Origin: Rhyzopertha dominica
Taxonomy: Eukaryota; Arthropoda; Insecta; Coleoptera; Bostrichidae
DNA: 64,000 nucleotides
Assembly (NCBI GenBank): GCA_025024175.1
Contig: QCXZ01000003.1
Coordinates: forward strand, 40,944,257 to 41,008,256
Direction of reading: 5' to 3'
Made by a program: the position numbers and the translations under genes. Within the stretch, counting starts at the first letter, position 1; each line of letters starts with the position of its first letter. A model generated the notes under the pieces. It was not told where the DNA came from and made no database searches. It worked only from the letters and a program-made list of their open reading frames with translations. Shown here in pieces: positions 11,985-24,670 of this stretch.

Positions 11985-12953
11985 CTCCACTAAGCCCGGT
12001 TCTGGCTAACCTCTTCACGGAACACTTTAAGAGGAAGGCGATCGAGACCTCGGAGTACAAGCCATCGACTTGGTTCCGGTAAGTAGATGACACTTATGAC
12101 ATGGTATGGACAAGCTCAGCGACTTTCTGCAGCATCTCAACAGCCAGCATCCTAGCATCCAGTTTACCATGGGGACTGAGAATGATCAACAACTGGCTTT
12201 CTTGGATGTACTAGTAAGGAAGTGTGGAAACAAACTGGTCCACACAGTGTACAGGAAACCAACACATACGGACAGATACCTGAACGCTTTGTCCAACCAT
12301 CACCCGAGTCTGAAGTATGGAGTCCTCAGAACCCTGACAGAACGAGCTCAAAGGATTTGCGAACCGGAGAACCTACAAGCGGAACTTGAACACATGAGAA
12401 CTGCGTTCGAGGCAAATGGCTTACAGCAAGAGGGAGATAGAGAAGTCAATGGGCCAGAGATCATCAAGACAGATCGAACAACAACCTGCCACCTCTCAAG
12501 CTTATCTTCCATATGTTGCTAGAATCACAGACATGATTAGCAGAGTTCTGAAGAGGCGCGACATCAGAACAATTTCCAGGAACGACGCACAAAGAGCATA
12601 AAGCAGACTGCCGGTTAGGACGAACTGAGAAGTTTGCCGTAGCCGAGCACGCATTGAGCAATAAGGACAACAGGATACACTTTGAGAACTGTAGGTTGCT
12701 AGCATCAGTCAACGGCTATCACAGCAGACTGACCAGGGAAGCCATTGAGATCCACAAACATCCTGACAATTTCAATAGAAAAGAGGAGACCCTCAGGGTC
12801 AACCGGATCTGGAACCGAATTCATAAGAATGCCCGAGCTATGCGATCGACATCCCGACGTCAACCGAGGTGGAACAAGCCCCGCCCCCGACCCACTGGTA
12901 TAAATACAACTTGCGCAGGAGAACTCGTCAGTCTACATCATAGAAAAAGTTAG
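11985..12953 (+). pseudogene. Penelope-like element RT/GIY-YIG pseudogene fragment
   Basis: The fragment starts inside the reverse transcriptase at LSPVLANLF and passes the catalytic region, where the expected tyrosine before VDDT is a stop codon near 12085. It continues through FLDVLVRK and HTVYRKPTHTDRYLNA (about 12205-12285), the thumb-like segment of PLE proteins. The first half of the GIY-YIG endonuclease is deleted. The second half is visible from EHKADCRLGRTEKFAVAEHAL (12590-12650) to REAIEIHKHPDNFNRKEE. It is 5'-truncated, frameshifted and non-functional. The homologous PLE at 46-49 kb shows the same order of motifs but belongs to a different lineage. Confidence 0.8.
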
Positions 12954-13096
12954 ATAGAAGTGAATCTATCGTTGTCTTCATCCGTTCAAAGTTGGTGGTG
13001 CCATCTCGCGTTCCCCATATGAACTAACTGCGAACCCGCGCGATTTGAATGCTCCCCCCAAATCCTTGATTTTTATTATATTATTTTCCGTATTCC

Positions 13097-13166
13097 TTGT
13101 AAATATTCACAACAATAGTTCCTAACATGATTAATGTTAGAAACTACTGTTTGTGAATATTTACAA
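13097..13166. repeat. Perfect-looking hairpin
   Basis: Arms at 13097-13128 and 13133-13166 are nearly complementary over about 32 bp (TTGTAAATATTCACAA with TTGTGAATATTTACAA, and so on) around a 4-5 bp turn. It may be a MITE core or a cruciform-forming palindrome. No family was recognised. Confidence 0.6.
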
Positions 13167-14640
13167 AGAACATACTTATGTACAGGGTATGAGAATGAAA
13201 GACAAATTGTACTATAACGAATAATTTATCAAATAAAATAACAACCATAGACATGTTTTAGAACCAATATTCACTACAATCTAAGAAAAACTATTCATAT
13301 GCAATAAAAACTGTTACACCTGATGCTACATTAGCAACACTGTCTATTTACATACAGAATAGTATCAAAGTTTGTGCAAAACACTTTGGTTATATATCAT
13401 ACAAATTACACCAACAATAATAATTAATAAGATTACTTCTGAATGACTTTAAAATCATATAACAGGTATCGTGAATTTTTAAGACAGAATGCACAATCTC
13501 ACTACATACAAAATGTGTACATCACATTTCCACAAAGTAATTTACAATTACACCACAATAATTTTGCAGCGGTGGGTAAGATTTTTAACACTTACATAAC
13601 ATAACATATTAATTATTGATAATAACTAAGGCTCAATTTCTCAGTTTGAGTTTAAGTCAAACACAAATCTAAAATGGATTTGAACTTTGCTATGTACTTA
13701 TGAATGTATACAATTTCCACAAGGAATGTCGTAAACTAAATAGGTTCCTTTATATTAGCCATAATATTTTCAGTGACCATCATGTTATATAATATTATAA
13801 GACGGATATAAAAAAATAGTAACATATAGCTCAAGACGGACTTAGCAGCAGCAACTAATTTAAAAATAAGGCTTCACAAAAATGTATATATTCTATAAAG
13901 TTTACAATTTAATGCATTATCCATAACATTAATTAAAGTAATAAACAAATATTTTTTCAGAAGACGTTATTTATACAAAGACTGATAAAAAAAATATTAA
14001 TCTGCCATTCTGGCTACTCCTGCGTACTTTGTCAAAGAAACTCTAAAAAGTGTCTGTTATGAGTTTAAACAAATTTTAAAAGTAAATAAGCAAATAACCA
14101 ACGAAGAGACATGATGTAAACAACGTGACAACCTGATAAGATCTAAGCAAATCAAAATCATCTACACTCAAACGGCACACATTTCAAATCATTTGGTTTC
14201 TGTTTGTGCACCAAAGAAGCTAGATGTCATTGTAGCAAATTAATTTAATCATTAAAATGCATTAATGTCATAAAGGTTTCTCTACAAATATATAGAAGGC
14301 TGTCTTAGAAATATAACCACACAGGCACAAGGTTGTTGCTTCAGATTTTATAAATTTAGTTGGAAGTAAATGAAATGTTTCACTTGTTAAAGTACCTATT
14401 TAATTATAGTGGCAAAGCATAAAAGTAGTGTTAATTTGCATGTTATGTATGTAAACTACAACAATTACAAATAAAAAAAAAATAAGTATTTATGGCACGT
14501 CCGTGGCAGCTAATATAACGTTTGTTTAATACATGAATTTCCGTCGCAATGGATCTTGATTATCGACTTCACTCCCAAATACAATTATGAGATACGCATA
14601 AGTGTGATATCTTACGAAAGCTGGGTTTTTATTTATTGCT
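13167..14640. other. Non-coding stretch, nothing recognised
   Basis: AT-rich interior of the putative hAT-like unit with no recognisable coding motif. It ends near a possible minus-strand AATAAA polyadenylation signal around 14628-14637. Confidence 0.4.
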
Positions 14641-14691
14641 TCAGAAAGTTTCGAAATAAAACTGCACACTTCGTCTGGTGGCTAACACCCT

Positions 14692-15213
14692 CTACTTTCT
14701 TTTAGTCCTACCTTTCCAAGCAATGCGGGATATATAGATCCTGTAACAAAAAGAAAAACATAAATAAAAGTACTTCTGTTGTTACAGAACATCTCACGTT
14801 TTGTTGGAGAGTTCCCTTTTGAACAAGTCACCCTCTTCCAAAAGATCGACGCTAATGCCTCCTCTCTGTATTTGTCTTCTTGGGCTGCTTGACTCCACAT
14901 CAATAGACGTTTTTTCTCCTTCTATTAATAAGCTTGTATAGAAACAATATTATCTTTCTTACAATTCATATTACCAGAAAATAAAGAAGAGCTACTTGAA
15001 CTTATTCAATTATTCACAATGGTTCTCCAATGAAGACATCCGTCTAACTGTTTTTTGGATTGAGAAAACGAAATATGGGCTTTTGTTTCGACATCCTAGC
15101 ACTGAACAAACATCGCAATGTGTACTCATTTTCTCATAATCTACTGAAATCAATCACATTTAGGTTACGATTAATTAATCCCAGATTTGCTTACCTCTAA
15201 TAGAGATCGGCAT
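14692..15213 (-). CDS. Candidate small spliced gene, N-terminus THAP-like
   Basis: This is a possible minus-strand gene. A start exon (15195-15213, MPISIR) ends in a GTAAGC donor. A second exon starts at 15143 after a TTGATTTCAG acceptor and reads CDVCSVLGCRNKSPYFVF, reminiscent of the first half of a THAP zinc finger. A further exon (14798-14932) starts after TTTCTATACAAG, carries the acidic stretch ISVDLLEEGDLFKREL and ends in a GTGAGA donor. A 57-nt intron (14741-14797, acceptor TTTTTGTTACAG) leads to a last exon reading IYISRIAWKGRTKRK and a stop at 14692-14694. AATAAA follows about 60 nt downstream. The phase between the THAP-like exon and the acidic exon does not close with an obvious donor, so either an exon is missed or the gene is decayed. 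The second half of the THAP motif was not found. Function is unknown. Confidence 0.3.
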
Positions 15214-15439
15214 TTTACAATCCAAATATCACCTTTAATTAACTTGTTGCTGCCAATAACTATAATTAAACACTTAAGATTGAAACTTAACACTAAAACT
15301 TGTCCAAAAACCCTTGATACTAAAGTAAACAAGCACAAATTCAAATCATGTAACCGTTAATATGCAGTTAATCGTCAGTTTTTTGCTGTCATTGCGTTGT
15401 CAAAGCAGTCATTTCTATCGATAATATCGGTAACTGCAT

Positions 15440-15690
15440 AATGAAAACCTGTTGTACTAGCGACACCTACCGACCGCCATATGAACAAAATCAGCAAAAT
15501 TTAAATCTGTCGCCATAAAGTTTGGACCGAAAACGCCGACCCAGTTTCCTAGCCCTGGTTTACATCCAGGACCGGAGGTGGAAGGACCGCTGAAGAAGCT
15601 TGTCACTCGTGCTAGCGAAACGTTAGGAAGAAATTCCAACCGACGACGGCCTTTGGAACCGAATCAGGACAACAGCTCAGGATCAAAATA
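15440..15690 (+). repeat. PLE terminal-repeat fragment with hammerhead-like core
   Basis: The 3' part (15584-15682) matches the reverse complement of 11884-11983. It contains CTGAAGA at 15590-15596, then an imperfect hairpin with CAC and GTG pairing, then GAAAC at 15617-15621. This is the CUGANGA, stem II, GAAA order of a hammerhead core. Stem I and stem III are not convincing. No PLE coding sequence adjoins it. Confidence 0.5.
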
Positions 15691-16232
15691 AATCGATACT
15701 TCTGGAATAACGTATAGAATACATGAGAAAAACGGGAAGGTCCAATACATGGTTTCTATAAATGATTCATGCAACGCAGGCGGCGTTGATTTCAGAATTC
15801 TTTGTGCCGCCTTTTTGTAACTGCTGTCAAGCTACAATATGCACGGCGATAGTAGTGAAGGTTGCAAATCAATGTCACACCACTGCTCCGAAATATGAGC
15901 TTTCTGCAAACTTAAAAGTTAATTATCCCACAAAACACTACAGAATATGTTGAAAATGCATTCTCCTAGGCGTTTTCTCATATTAAAATATATCGAATAA
16001 TTCAAAAATGGACAGATGACAAGGCGGCAAATTGATTTAATCGATAATTTCCATAAGCGCCCTGGATGCATGAATCATTTATAGAAACCCTGTACATGCA
16101 GCAAATATAATAGTTGCCGTCTGACCCAGAAAAACTCGAAAATCCCCCAAAAAAACGATTAAACCCTCATGGGCCAAAGCCGGATGGGGTTTTTCAAAGA
16201 AACCCGGGTTTTTTTCGAACCCTGCAGAAAAA

Positions 16233-18590
16233 CTAACTTTATTCTTTTGGCAACTAGTAATAGAGACGGAGTTCAACGTTTTTATATGAAAGGATATAGT
16301 CAGGCTTTACATGAGCACTGATTGTGACAGCTAAGTAAGTTTGAGTGCACAAATGCATATATTCATTGCCGCGTGCATATATTTATGGTCGTTAGTTTTT
16401 TTTAGATCTCTACAAATTTGAACACAAAACCGATTTCTGTGATTTGTTTTTATACTTCACAGGTTCTTCCTCTTTATTGCCTTGATGACCACCGACCCTT
16501 AAAAGAAGGCCACATAAGAGAATAAATTATAGTGCTTCCTTCAAACTTAGACAACCAAGCCTATCACTTTTTTGGAGATAAGAGAGAATATTCCTGATAC
16601 CAGAATAACTACAACTTAACTATTATATAATATAATATATTATTATTATTACAAAAAGACATCCCCATTTTTATGTAATTTTTTCCAACTAACAATGGAG
16701 AAATTTCACGTTTTTTTAAGAAACAGANTAGAATCAAAGTACCAATCAATAGAAAATGCTTGCTTGTCCGAGTTTAATCCGATTTCAAATAAGTTCAAAA
16801 ATTCAATTTGAAAGTGAGCTTGGCTCCGCCCACTGAAAGCGTGCTTCGATAGCTAGAGACGTCACAAGACAGTAACACATAGCGCAAAGCTGCATTCCGC
16901 ATAAGTAAACGCACTTACTTAGGACGCGGTTTGTTCTATGTACTCTGTTACAATATTTAAGTCGCGAAGGGCTATGTGGTTTTGACACCAGTTTTATACC
17001 ACTCTGTGACGTACATTTTAAATAATAAACAAGATGAGTGATGCTGTCACCAGTTGTTTAAATGACAATAATGGCCGTCGTATCTGTGAGCTCCCGTCAC
17101 GCCGACCATGGCGCCTATCCAATCACGTTTAAACTAATTATGCAATTATTTTTATTTTGTAATTACCACTCGTTATAGAACCGAACGAACAACATACTTC
17201 TGCTTTTTAAACAGAATTTAAATTTATGCAACTTCCCCATTAGCATGCTTAAAAAATGCTGAAAAATTGAGTATGATGGTTTCTAAAAAGATGAAATTTA
17301 ATCAGCACCTTTTTCAAAAAGTGCATGTAAATTTGACACGTGTATCCGCCTGACTAAAATGAGACCCGTTAATCGTAAAGTACATACAAGTATATAAATA
17401 AGCCTTGAGACCATCCAAGTAATAAACAATAGTGGTTAAAAAAAATTTCCAATTACATACTTCATTCTACAGGGACCACTGTTATTCTTTAATGGAACCG
17501 CCCACCCATTAATCCTAATTTACTCCAAATCTCAACAAAAACGCGTTCTCGTAATTCCGTACACGAGTTCTCATAACGCAGCGACTGTTTCTGATAAAAC
17601 AATTTATATCCACGACATAATTGCTGTTCCTCTGGATTCTTTAGTTCGTATACGGCGACCGGGCTGTGGAACGTAGTATCCCAAGCATTCTCGACTCAAA
17701 ATTTATCTTCCGCGCGCTTGCACACCGACAATGAGTCGGGTCTGACAAAAACGAGCAATAGGAAACGGGATTCACCAGACTCGGGACAATTATGGCGAGA
17801 TTATTTCTTGAAATAATACGAGCGCATGTGATTGGCGCGGTTGTTTGAAAATGGATCAGGAATAACAAATTAAAGACCATTGAGTGTATTCTTGTTATGA
17901 TATACTCTACACAGAAATTTCATTATTTACGTCACAAGTACAAATTAATTTCAATAATTTTTATTTAACTGACAACCAGTTCTTGTGATATTGTTTGGTG
18001 CTAACGTTACACGTCACAAAAGAACCGTTTCAGTATCATTTCTATATACGTAAGTGTAGTATAGTAAGTATAGTAGTATTACTACTGAAATTCTGTTTTA
18101 ATAGTATTAGTATTAGTACCTAATGTATATCTTCTTTTGCTCTTAAAAAGATACCCCGTACGCCAATTGTCTTCCTATTGCTTAAATGCAGCAAATTATC
18201 TCATAGCTAAATATTGTAGATATTGTTGTTGTTTGGATCACTATCGAGACAAATACACAAATATGTAATAGCCTAAGGAGGATAATATTGAAATAATAGG
18301 TTTTATGACAATAGCAATAACGCTAAATTTTGTGTCTTAATGAAACCTGGTTCATCAATTCATCAAAACTAACAAAACAATTGCTATAATCGCAAACTCT
18401 CACGCACTAGCTTAGAAAAGGTTTTGATGATGCTGACTCATACTCTGAGAAAAACCACAGTCGACTAGCAATTTAAATTACTCGAGGCAAAGGTCACAGC
18501 GAACTGCGAATAATATAACTGTTATTATGTTTATATTACGAGATATAGAGGCACACAATGTAACGATAATACAAATTGTGCAATTACATA
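16233..18590. other. Non-coding stretch with two GC-richer patches
   Basis: No gene was recognised. Patches at about 16800-17110 and 17620-17850 are richer in GC and CpG than their surroundings, and the first includes CCAATCA-type words. They could be regulatory or untranslated sequence. The short minus-strand frames at 16803-16988 and 17641-17880 show no motif. Confidence 0.3.
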
Positions 18591-18592
18591 TA

Positions 18593-19440
18593 TAGGGTGT
18601 TTCGCGACTCATCAAACAAAACGACAATATAGATCCTAGGAAGATTTTAGGTCTATTTTTTTTTACTGAAAACTTGTTTTATATTAAGCGCAATTATGTA
18701 GAGTTATGTACTAAATTTCATGCGATAAATCAGATGACGAGAGTGCCATTTTAACAACTTAAAATCGAAGTGGATAACTATCAAAACCTTTTTGGGTTTA
18801 GCATTGTTCAACTTTGCCCGGTAAATGACAAACTTCATGTTTTTTACACACAAATGTACCATTTCCCCTAAAATCGATTTNACACTTTGAGTGCATGGTG
18901 TGATGCTATAGAAATATAACATTGGTATACAAATCAACCTTAATCAGAGCGTTCCTTGGATCGATATACTTATTTATATAATTAAAAAATATTTTTAACA
19001 CAAAATTAATTATGGCATCTGTTCAGAATGCTCCCTCTGAACCAAATTTCGGTGTCTCTAATGTTGAAAACGTGGCTGTAGTAATCCTACCGCGATTGGG
19101 TAGCATTGATAAAATTAAAATTGGGATATGTCACCACAAACTAAACTGTTCGTGCTTCCCTTAAGAGAAAATCGTAAGGAGTTTGGTTTGGTAACTTGAT
19201 GGCCTGGAAGCAATACCTCCTCTTCCCATCAACTTGTTAGCAAAATGTTCCAAAGTTTTCTACCAAAATGGGTAGGAGCACCATCTAATTGAAACCACAA
19301 GTGTAACTTCGTTTTGTAAAAGAAGTTAACCCTGGACGCTGAAAGATATCGAAATACGAACGGTCCAATAAGTTCGTCATTGATATAATACCACACCAAA
19401 TATTTGCCGAATCGGCATCGGTAAATAGAATCTGTTCACT
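18593..19440 (-). pseudogene. Decayed mariner/IS630-type transposase
   Basis: On the minus strand, frames from about 19440 downwards read ANIWCGII (the VWCGI region of this transposase family). They then read WFQLDGAPTHFGRK around 19270-19300, the second catalytic aspartate region, and then GRGGIA. The third catalytic region is unrecognisable, and stops and frameshifts are frequent. The flank at 18593 reads ATAGGGTGTTTCGCGA, a typical end for such elements. The N-terminal DNA-binding half is missing. The element is dead. Confidence in the family is good because WFQxDGAPxH is diagnostic. Confidence 0.7.
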
Positions 19441-19462
19441 AAAATTCTTGGGGGCTGTATCC

Positions 19463-19762
19463 TTGACACATGGGCACGTGTATCTTAAATACGTGACAGA
19501 AAGGGTATTGAGTTAACCTAGACTCCTTTTCTTAAGCCCTTCTTATACTCACCGACCGTAACACGTAATAGCTTCTAAAGCTACCGCTAGATGACGCATA
19601 TCGATTTTCACAAAGCGACTGCGCAATCGATAATGTGGAACTCTGTACTTAGAGACCGTACCAACCTAAATCGTAATTGGGAAAGCGCCACCGCTAGATG
19701 ACTTATTCGCGATTTTCGCAAAATAACCCTTAAAATGAGGTGTAAGACGTGTGTCATGTCAA
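19463..19762. repeat. MITE-like element, TIR family TTGAC..CACGT, copy 1
   Basis: The left end TTGACACATGGGCACGTG (19463-19480) and the right end around ACGTGTGTCATGTCAA (19747-19762) are imperfect inverted repeats. The interior shares CGCTAGATGACG, a GATTTTC-CAAAG stretch and ATACGTG words with 35104-35345. The copy holds one internal duplication of the CGCTAGATGA segment. There is no coding capacity. Confidence 0.55.
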
Positions 19763-20689
19763 AATATTCAACCCCAAACTAAAACACGTGCTTCGTAGCA
19801 TTCAGGCTGTAAAGATTATACAGGCTGGGTGCGGTATAGGTACATACTAAATTGTTTATAATGTTCTTACTACTTTCATCAGACTAACAACAAAACAACC
19901 AGACACTCTTTGTAGGCTAGTAGGACTGTTTTCTGACAACGCGCTCTTCTGTAAGTACTTAATGACCAGGACGATTCGCACCAGCTTTAGAAAAAGTAGA
20001 TACCAATGAACCGTATAAACGATGTTAACATGTGTGTATTCTTTATTTGTAAACGTAGTCATATCATGTCAACGTTAAGGAAACAAATAATTGAACTTAA
20101 CTACAAAATTCAAAGATCATTAGTGCAATGCAANGCTATTACAATATTACTAATTCTAATTTCAAAGTGAAAATAAAATATAGTGCATAATATGTACATT
20201 TAGTAATTGCACGGGTTAAAATCTATAATGTCCAACTGCCAAATCATTATGCGTTTCAAGTACTTACTATGTATTAAGAACAAAGCAACAAATGAAATGG
20301 ATGCGTCAAAATGTACTTCAGTCGAAGTACAATGGATTATATTCAATACTGGAATTATAATTTAATGAAACTGCCAAAGTAATAGTTGTTTTTTTATATT
20401 TTGGTTAAAACAGCATTATTTCATAAAACTATCTTTAATTTTTTACTGATTATGAAATAAATATTAATTTAGATATTATATAGATTGGAAAAAAGGTTTT
20501 AAAACGGCAATGTACTAATTTACACATATATTATCATTAATATGAAATTGACCCAACCAGGGGCATAAAAGGTACTGCAGTATGCAACTCTTTATACCAA
20601 ATCATCAAGCATATTTTCGAATGTCAGTAAAAGAATATTATTGCATTTCCTGCGTTGAGTGTGAATACGCAAAATATGTAAAGGTCACG
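19763..20689. other. Non-coding stretch, nothing recognised
   Basis: AT-rich, with one ambiguous base. The minus-strand open frame at 19856-20062 has no motif. Confidence 0.4.
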
Positions 20690-21155
20690 GATAACTCCAC
20701 TTAAAAAGGATAACGAACTTTGCCATCTGTCACGCTACAAAATGACCCTCTTTCAGAAAGAGGGTGAGAAAGGCTTCAAATGACACAGGTAGATGGCATT
20801 AACTTACAAGTGTAGGATTTTTCCATTTATTTATTGTCTTATTCAAAATGAAACTCACAATAATGATCATGCAATAGGAGGACGTGACATACGAATATGT
20901 TATATAAACTTTCAATATGCTCTGACCAGTTACAACAAGGATATGGTTAGGTGCTCCATTTTTTTAATTAAGTACTGTTTCATAAATTTCATTTCCTTTT
21001 TAAGCGTTTTTGAGCTTATCATAGTTTGAGTTTTGCTAAATTCGTTGTTTAACATTCGATCTGGCGANATTTAAGGTCGCTTAGAACACAAAAACGAATA
21101 AATATGCGGTGGTACATAGCTTCTTAATTGTTAAATTATGATAAGCATTGTTATT
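20690..21155 (+). repeat. Dispersed repeat family A, copy 2
   Basis: Direct-orientation relative of 1540-1975. The copies share CCATCTGTCACGCT-like words, CAATAGGAGGACGTGA, AGCGTTTTTGAGCTTATCAT and the terminal CATAGCTTCTTAATTGTTA. The short frame at 20793-21029 lies wholly within the repeat and is not a gene. Confidence 0.65.
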
Positions 21156-21289
21156 AAACGGTAATTTTATACTTATGGCGCTAAACTGAATGGTTGGTGT
21201 TTGTTGTTTTACAACTTGAAATGAAAATAAAACTTAACTTTCAACCAGTAAAAAGGAAATTGTGTCACACTGAGCTTAACTTATTCTGA

Positions 21290-21510
21290 AATTAAACACG
21301 TAACATGGGGCGCCACCTATCGGCAATCCGTAAAAGCTTGAATTCGCCGGCAAAACTAAGGACGCTTCCGAATCGTTTGTTCGGCACCCTGAGTGGAGAT
21401 ATTCCTAGTAAAGGTATTACATCAGGCGAATGTACCTTAGCATCGTTAAGTGACAGCAGTGTAAGCCAGTGGCGGCTGGTCAGGTGAGGCACAGCTCCAC
21501 GATAAGCCAT
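21290..21510. other. GC-richer islet, possible transposon end
   Basis: A 200-bp patch of higher GC in which both strands are open for 60-72 codons. It ends in CAGTGGCGGCTGGTCAG (21468-21484), a word resembling hAT-type termini. No second end or transposase was found. Confidence 0.3.
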
Positions 21511-24455
21511 AGAGCATAAGCGATACGCCTTCTACTCTAGTTACAATCTGTTACATAGACAAATAATACGAGCATTTCGCACACGTGTAATTGTTTTATA
21601 ATAATTATTTTTAAGTATTCAAACTAGTACCTGTCATTATAAATGGTTAAAACACGGATCACGGATTTTGTCGCGTTTCCCGCGTAAAATAATGTAACAG
21701 AATGAGNGGTCACCGAGCTTCGGCGTTAGGACGTAACTCCGTCGGCTCGAATCGGCAATTATCGGTTTCTTTCGGGTACTACGTGACGTTTCACGTTGGA
21801 GACAATATATTTCCTATCTTAACGTGGTATCTACTGGCTTCTTTCATAATCCCATTAATTTAAGTTTTAAGAAGGGTTGCCAGTGTTCTTACTAAGGTAA
21901 GAGGCCCATGACCGCATTATCATTAGTCTTCAGCAATTACTTTTTCGGATCATTAGTAATCAGGGTAATATATTAAGCGTGCATTCCAAGTGAATTTTTT
22001 GACTGAACATTTGCATTACTGATTTGCTCCCCATTTTACACCAGTATTATGTTGTACATCCCCATTATCTTATCTAGGTACATTATTACTAATATCTAAA
22101 ATTCCTTGTTTTTCATTTGCTATATCTTTCATTTTGTACCCAGACGGAATAAGTGATCTTCATTTTTTTAGGCACCTAAATTAAGACTAGAATCGTTATC
22201 ATGATTATCTTATTTGCCTTTACAGAACGGTTTATTTTCAGAAAAAAAATTATTTTAACTAGAAATGGTTTTTTTTATCTTTCTCTAAGGACAGTAACCA
22301 GAAGAGTAATCATGGCAATCCCATTGATCACTAAGTAGTTCTTTCTTTTTTTTTATAAAATTATTAAATACCTACCGTACTAGGAAGCTTATATGTCCTT
22401 ACCTGGGCGGCCTCCGTTGTCCAGGGTGTAGCATTTCTGTCTCTGGGTGAGAGGTTTCAGTTTTCAGTTTCGCCAGGGCACTTATGTTTATACAATTTAA
22501 TAGCACAATAAAATACATACCTAACGAACTACTTAATTGGCATAAGCTGCCAGCGTCATTAAATAAAAATTAATCACGAATACACTAAATTTTATGTCCC
22601 TGCAGCAAGGAACCACTGGTGTAAACCGAAACTCATTCCCGCTAATGCTGCTCATATTGAATTCTTTTTATGTTGATTATTGCAACGAAAAAACATCCAG
22701 GCGAAAAAAGTATATATTTAATCCAATCAACTTCTTAAAGTTTAATATAATTTTAAGTTTCCAATATAATTTATATCCGGTATACCTCGTCGATTCGGTT
22801 CTACCTTAGGAACCCAATACTTCTAAATCAAAAAGCTTTTAGGTATTTTATAATGGGCCTTGATTAACTTTTAGTATATGCATAGGTCCGAACGTAATAA
22901 TTATTTTATGTATAAACCAGATTATTATTTACATTTACATTACATTTTGGTTGTAACACTGTGATAAACTTGCTATACTTCTACGTTGGGTAACAGCTTA
23001 CTGGTGCTTCTGGTTGAATTTGCCGTTACTAAGTCGACATTTTATCGCTGCCTTTTATGAAAAAAAAAACGTGGGTAATTTGTAAATGTAGAATTGTAGC
23101 CGCTCGTTAGTTCATGTCCTTTACAGAACCCTCATTTTTTGCTGTGAAAAGAAAACCCCCATTGAAAAGGGTTAGAAACAGGATTAAAAGGGGTCTGTCC
23201 GGAATCCTTTTAAATTACAATCCTGCTTCACTGGTTTAGTTTAAAGAATCGCGATCCAAATGTGTTTACCGGGGGTTTAGCGGAAAAATCGTAGAAGCCT
23301 GTGAACGTTTTTCCTTCACTAAGCAACAGATGGTAGGTCACGCGTCGTCAACAAATTAAACTCTGAGAAGTTATTCTTCGGCAGGGTGAATTCCTGACGC
23401 GTCTATGTGACGTCACTCAAGTTCGCGGACGCCCCTGAATATATCTGAGCAGTTTACTGCAACAAAACCTTGCACTGTTGCCAGCTATTTTCTGATTATG
23501 TTAATTTTGAGCGAGGAAGCTTAAACCCACAACTGAAGAAAATTGCTTCCTAGTAAAAGTAATGACGGTTAGCATAGTACTAAAGATTAATTACCTACAT
23601 CTTGGATAATGGAATAGTACACATTTTAAAAAGAGTAATAATGTTAATAATAATAGTTGTGCCTTTTAATTTATTAACAAACTTTCAGTTTGGGTCATTG
23701 AATATCGTACTGTGCCACACTCATCAATAGAGCAAAATGCAAAAGACCTGGTTGGCATGTAATCCTTATTTAAGGTACCTTCTGAGCCCTTCTATCGTTT
23801 TATATAGTTACAATGACGCACGGGTGTATTTTTTTTTATTATTTATCCTTTTATACTAATACTAAAATGTCAATTACTACTAGCATTTCCAAGGGTGTAT
23901 GGAAATTTATGCTATACATGCTACATTTTGTTATTTTATATGTTGAGTTTCTACATTCAAAGATGCTACCTATATTGCAGATTTGAGTTTTGGCAACGCT
24001 GTTTCACTGAAATGTCGGTGTGTCTGCCGACATCTACATCAATATCACGCTTCGCCTTTGTCGCTGGCGTTTATTAGGTTTTGCCGACACTCAATAAAGC
24101 TAAATACGTGTGTAGATTACCGAATTCTTTAACCCAGAGGACAATTGGGTTCTTTTTCCTTACTAAGAAAGAAATTCCTGCAAAGCGTCAGGACATTACA
24201 TGGTACGAATTCAATCAGCAGATAAGCAGAAATAAAGAAGCGTTGAAACTAAACGGCTGGAATTTCCGCAAGAATCAAGGATGAACCAGACGGAATTCTT
24301 TTTAATTGTTTGGAAGTGCAGTACATCAATACAGCTGCTGTGAATGCATAATGTACATGTTCACTCTGTTGAAGGCATCACTGAAATATCTTAATGGGAT
24401 TTTCTATAGGGTCCTGGGCACCCCTAGCAGAGCCATAACGGCGAAACTTTTTAAA
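21511..24455. other. Non-coding stretch, nothing recognised
   Basis: Almost 3 kb without a recognisable gene. Open frames at 22594-22809, 23895-24077 and 24081-24284 have no motif. A slightly CpG-richer patch lies at 23330-23450. Confidence 0.35.
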
Positions 24456-24670
24456 AAGTAACTTTTTTTTTGTTGGCATGGTAACTTTTTTGTTACAATT
24501 CAAGCTTTTTTCTTCCAATTCCAACTTTCTTCCTACAGCTGTATTTTTTTGCAATTGCAACTTTTTTCTTGCAATACGACTTTGTGTTCTTGCAATGCTA
24601 GTTTATTCCTACAATGCAACTTTTTTCTTACAATTAAAGTATTTTTTGCTTGCAATTATATTGCGTCGAT
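24456..24670. repeat. Degenerate pyrimidine-rich tandem array
   Basis: A unit of about 20-25 bp, approximately TTGCAACTTTTTTCTTACAA, recurs around eight to ten times with heavy divergence. It gives a strongly strand-asymmetric T/C-rich tract. The same unit occurs reverse-complemented at 25385-25460. Confidence 0.6.

Larger units (their letters stand above)
11597..16232. mobile_element. Putative hAT-like DNA transposon with nested PLE fragments
   Basis: The left end at 11605 reads CAGGGTTCG, and the right end at 16224 is its reverse complement. Both ends continue into AAACCC/GGGTTT-rich subterminal sequence. The 8 bp before the left end (CAGAAAGC, 11597-11604) match 6 of 8 with the 8 bp after the right end (CAGAAAAA, 16225-16232). 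An 8-bp target duplication is the hAT hallmark. The 4.6-kb interior holds PLE fragments, a hairpin and a possible small minus-strand gene. No hAT transposase was recognised inside. Two unrelated short copies of the same terminal sequence would be the alternative. Confidence 0.4.

Noticed and set aside
15457..15639. 60-codon minus-strand frame
   Set aside because: It is antisense to the PLE terminal-repeat fragment.
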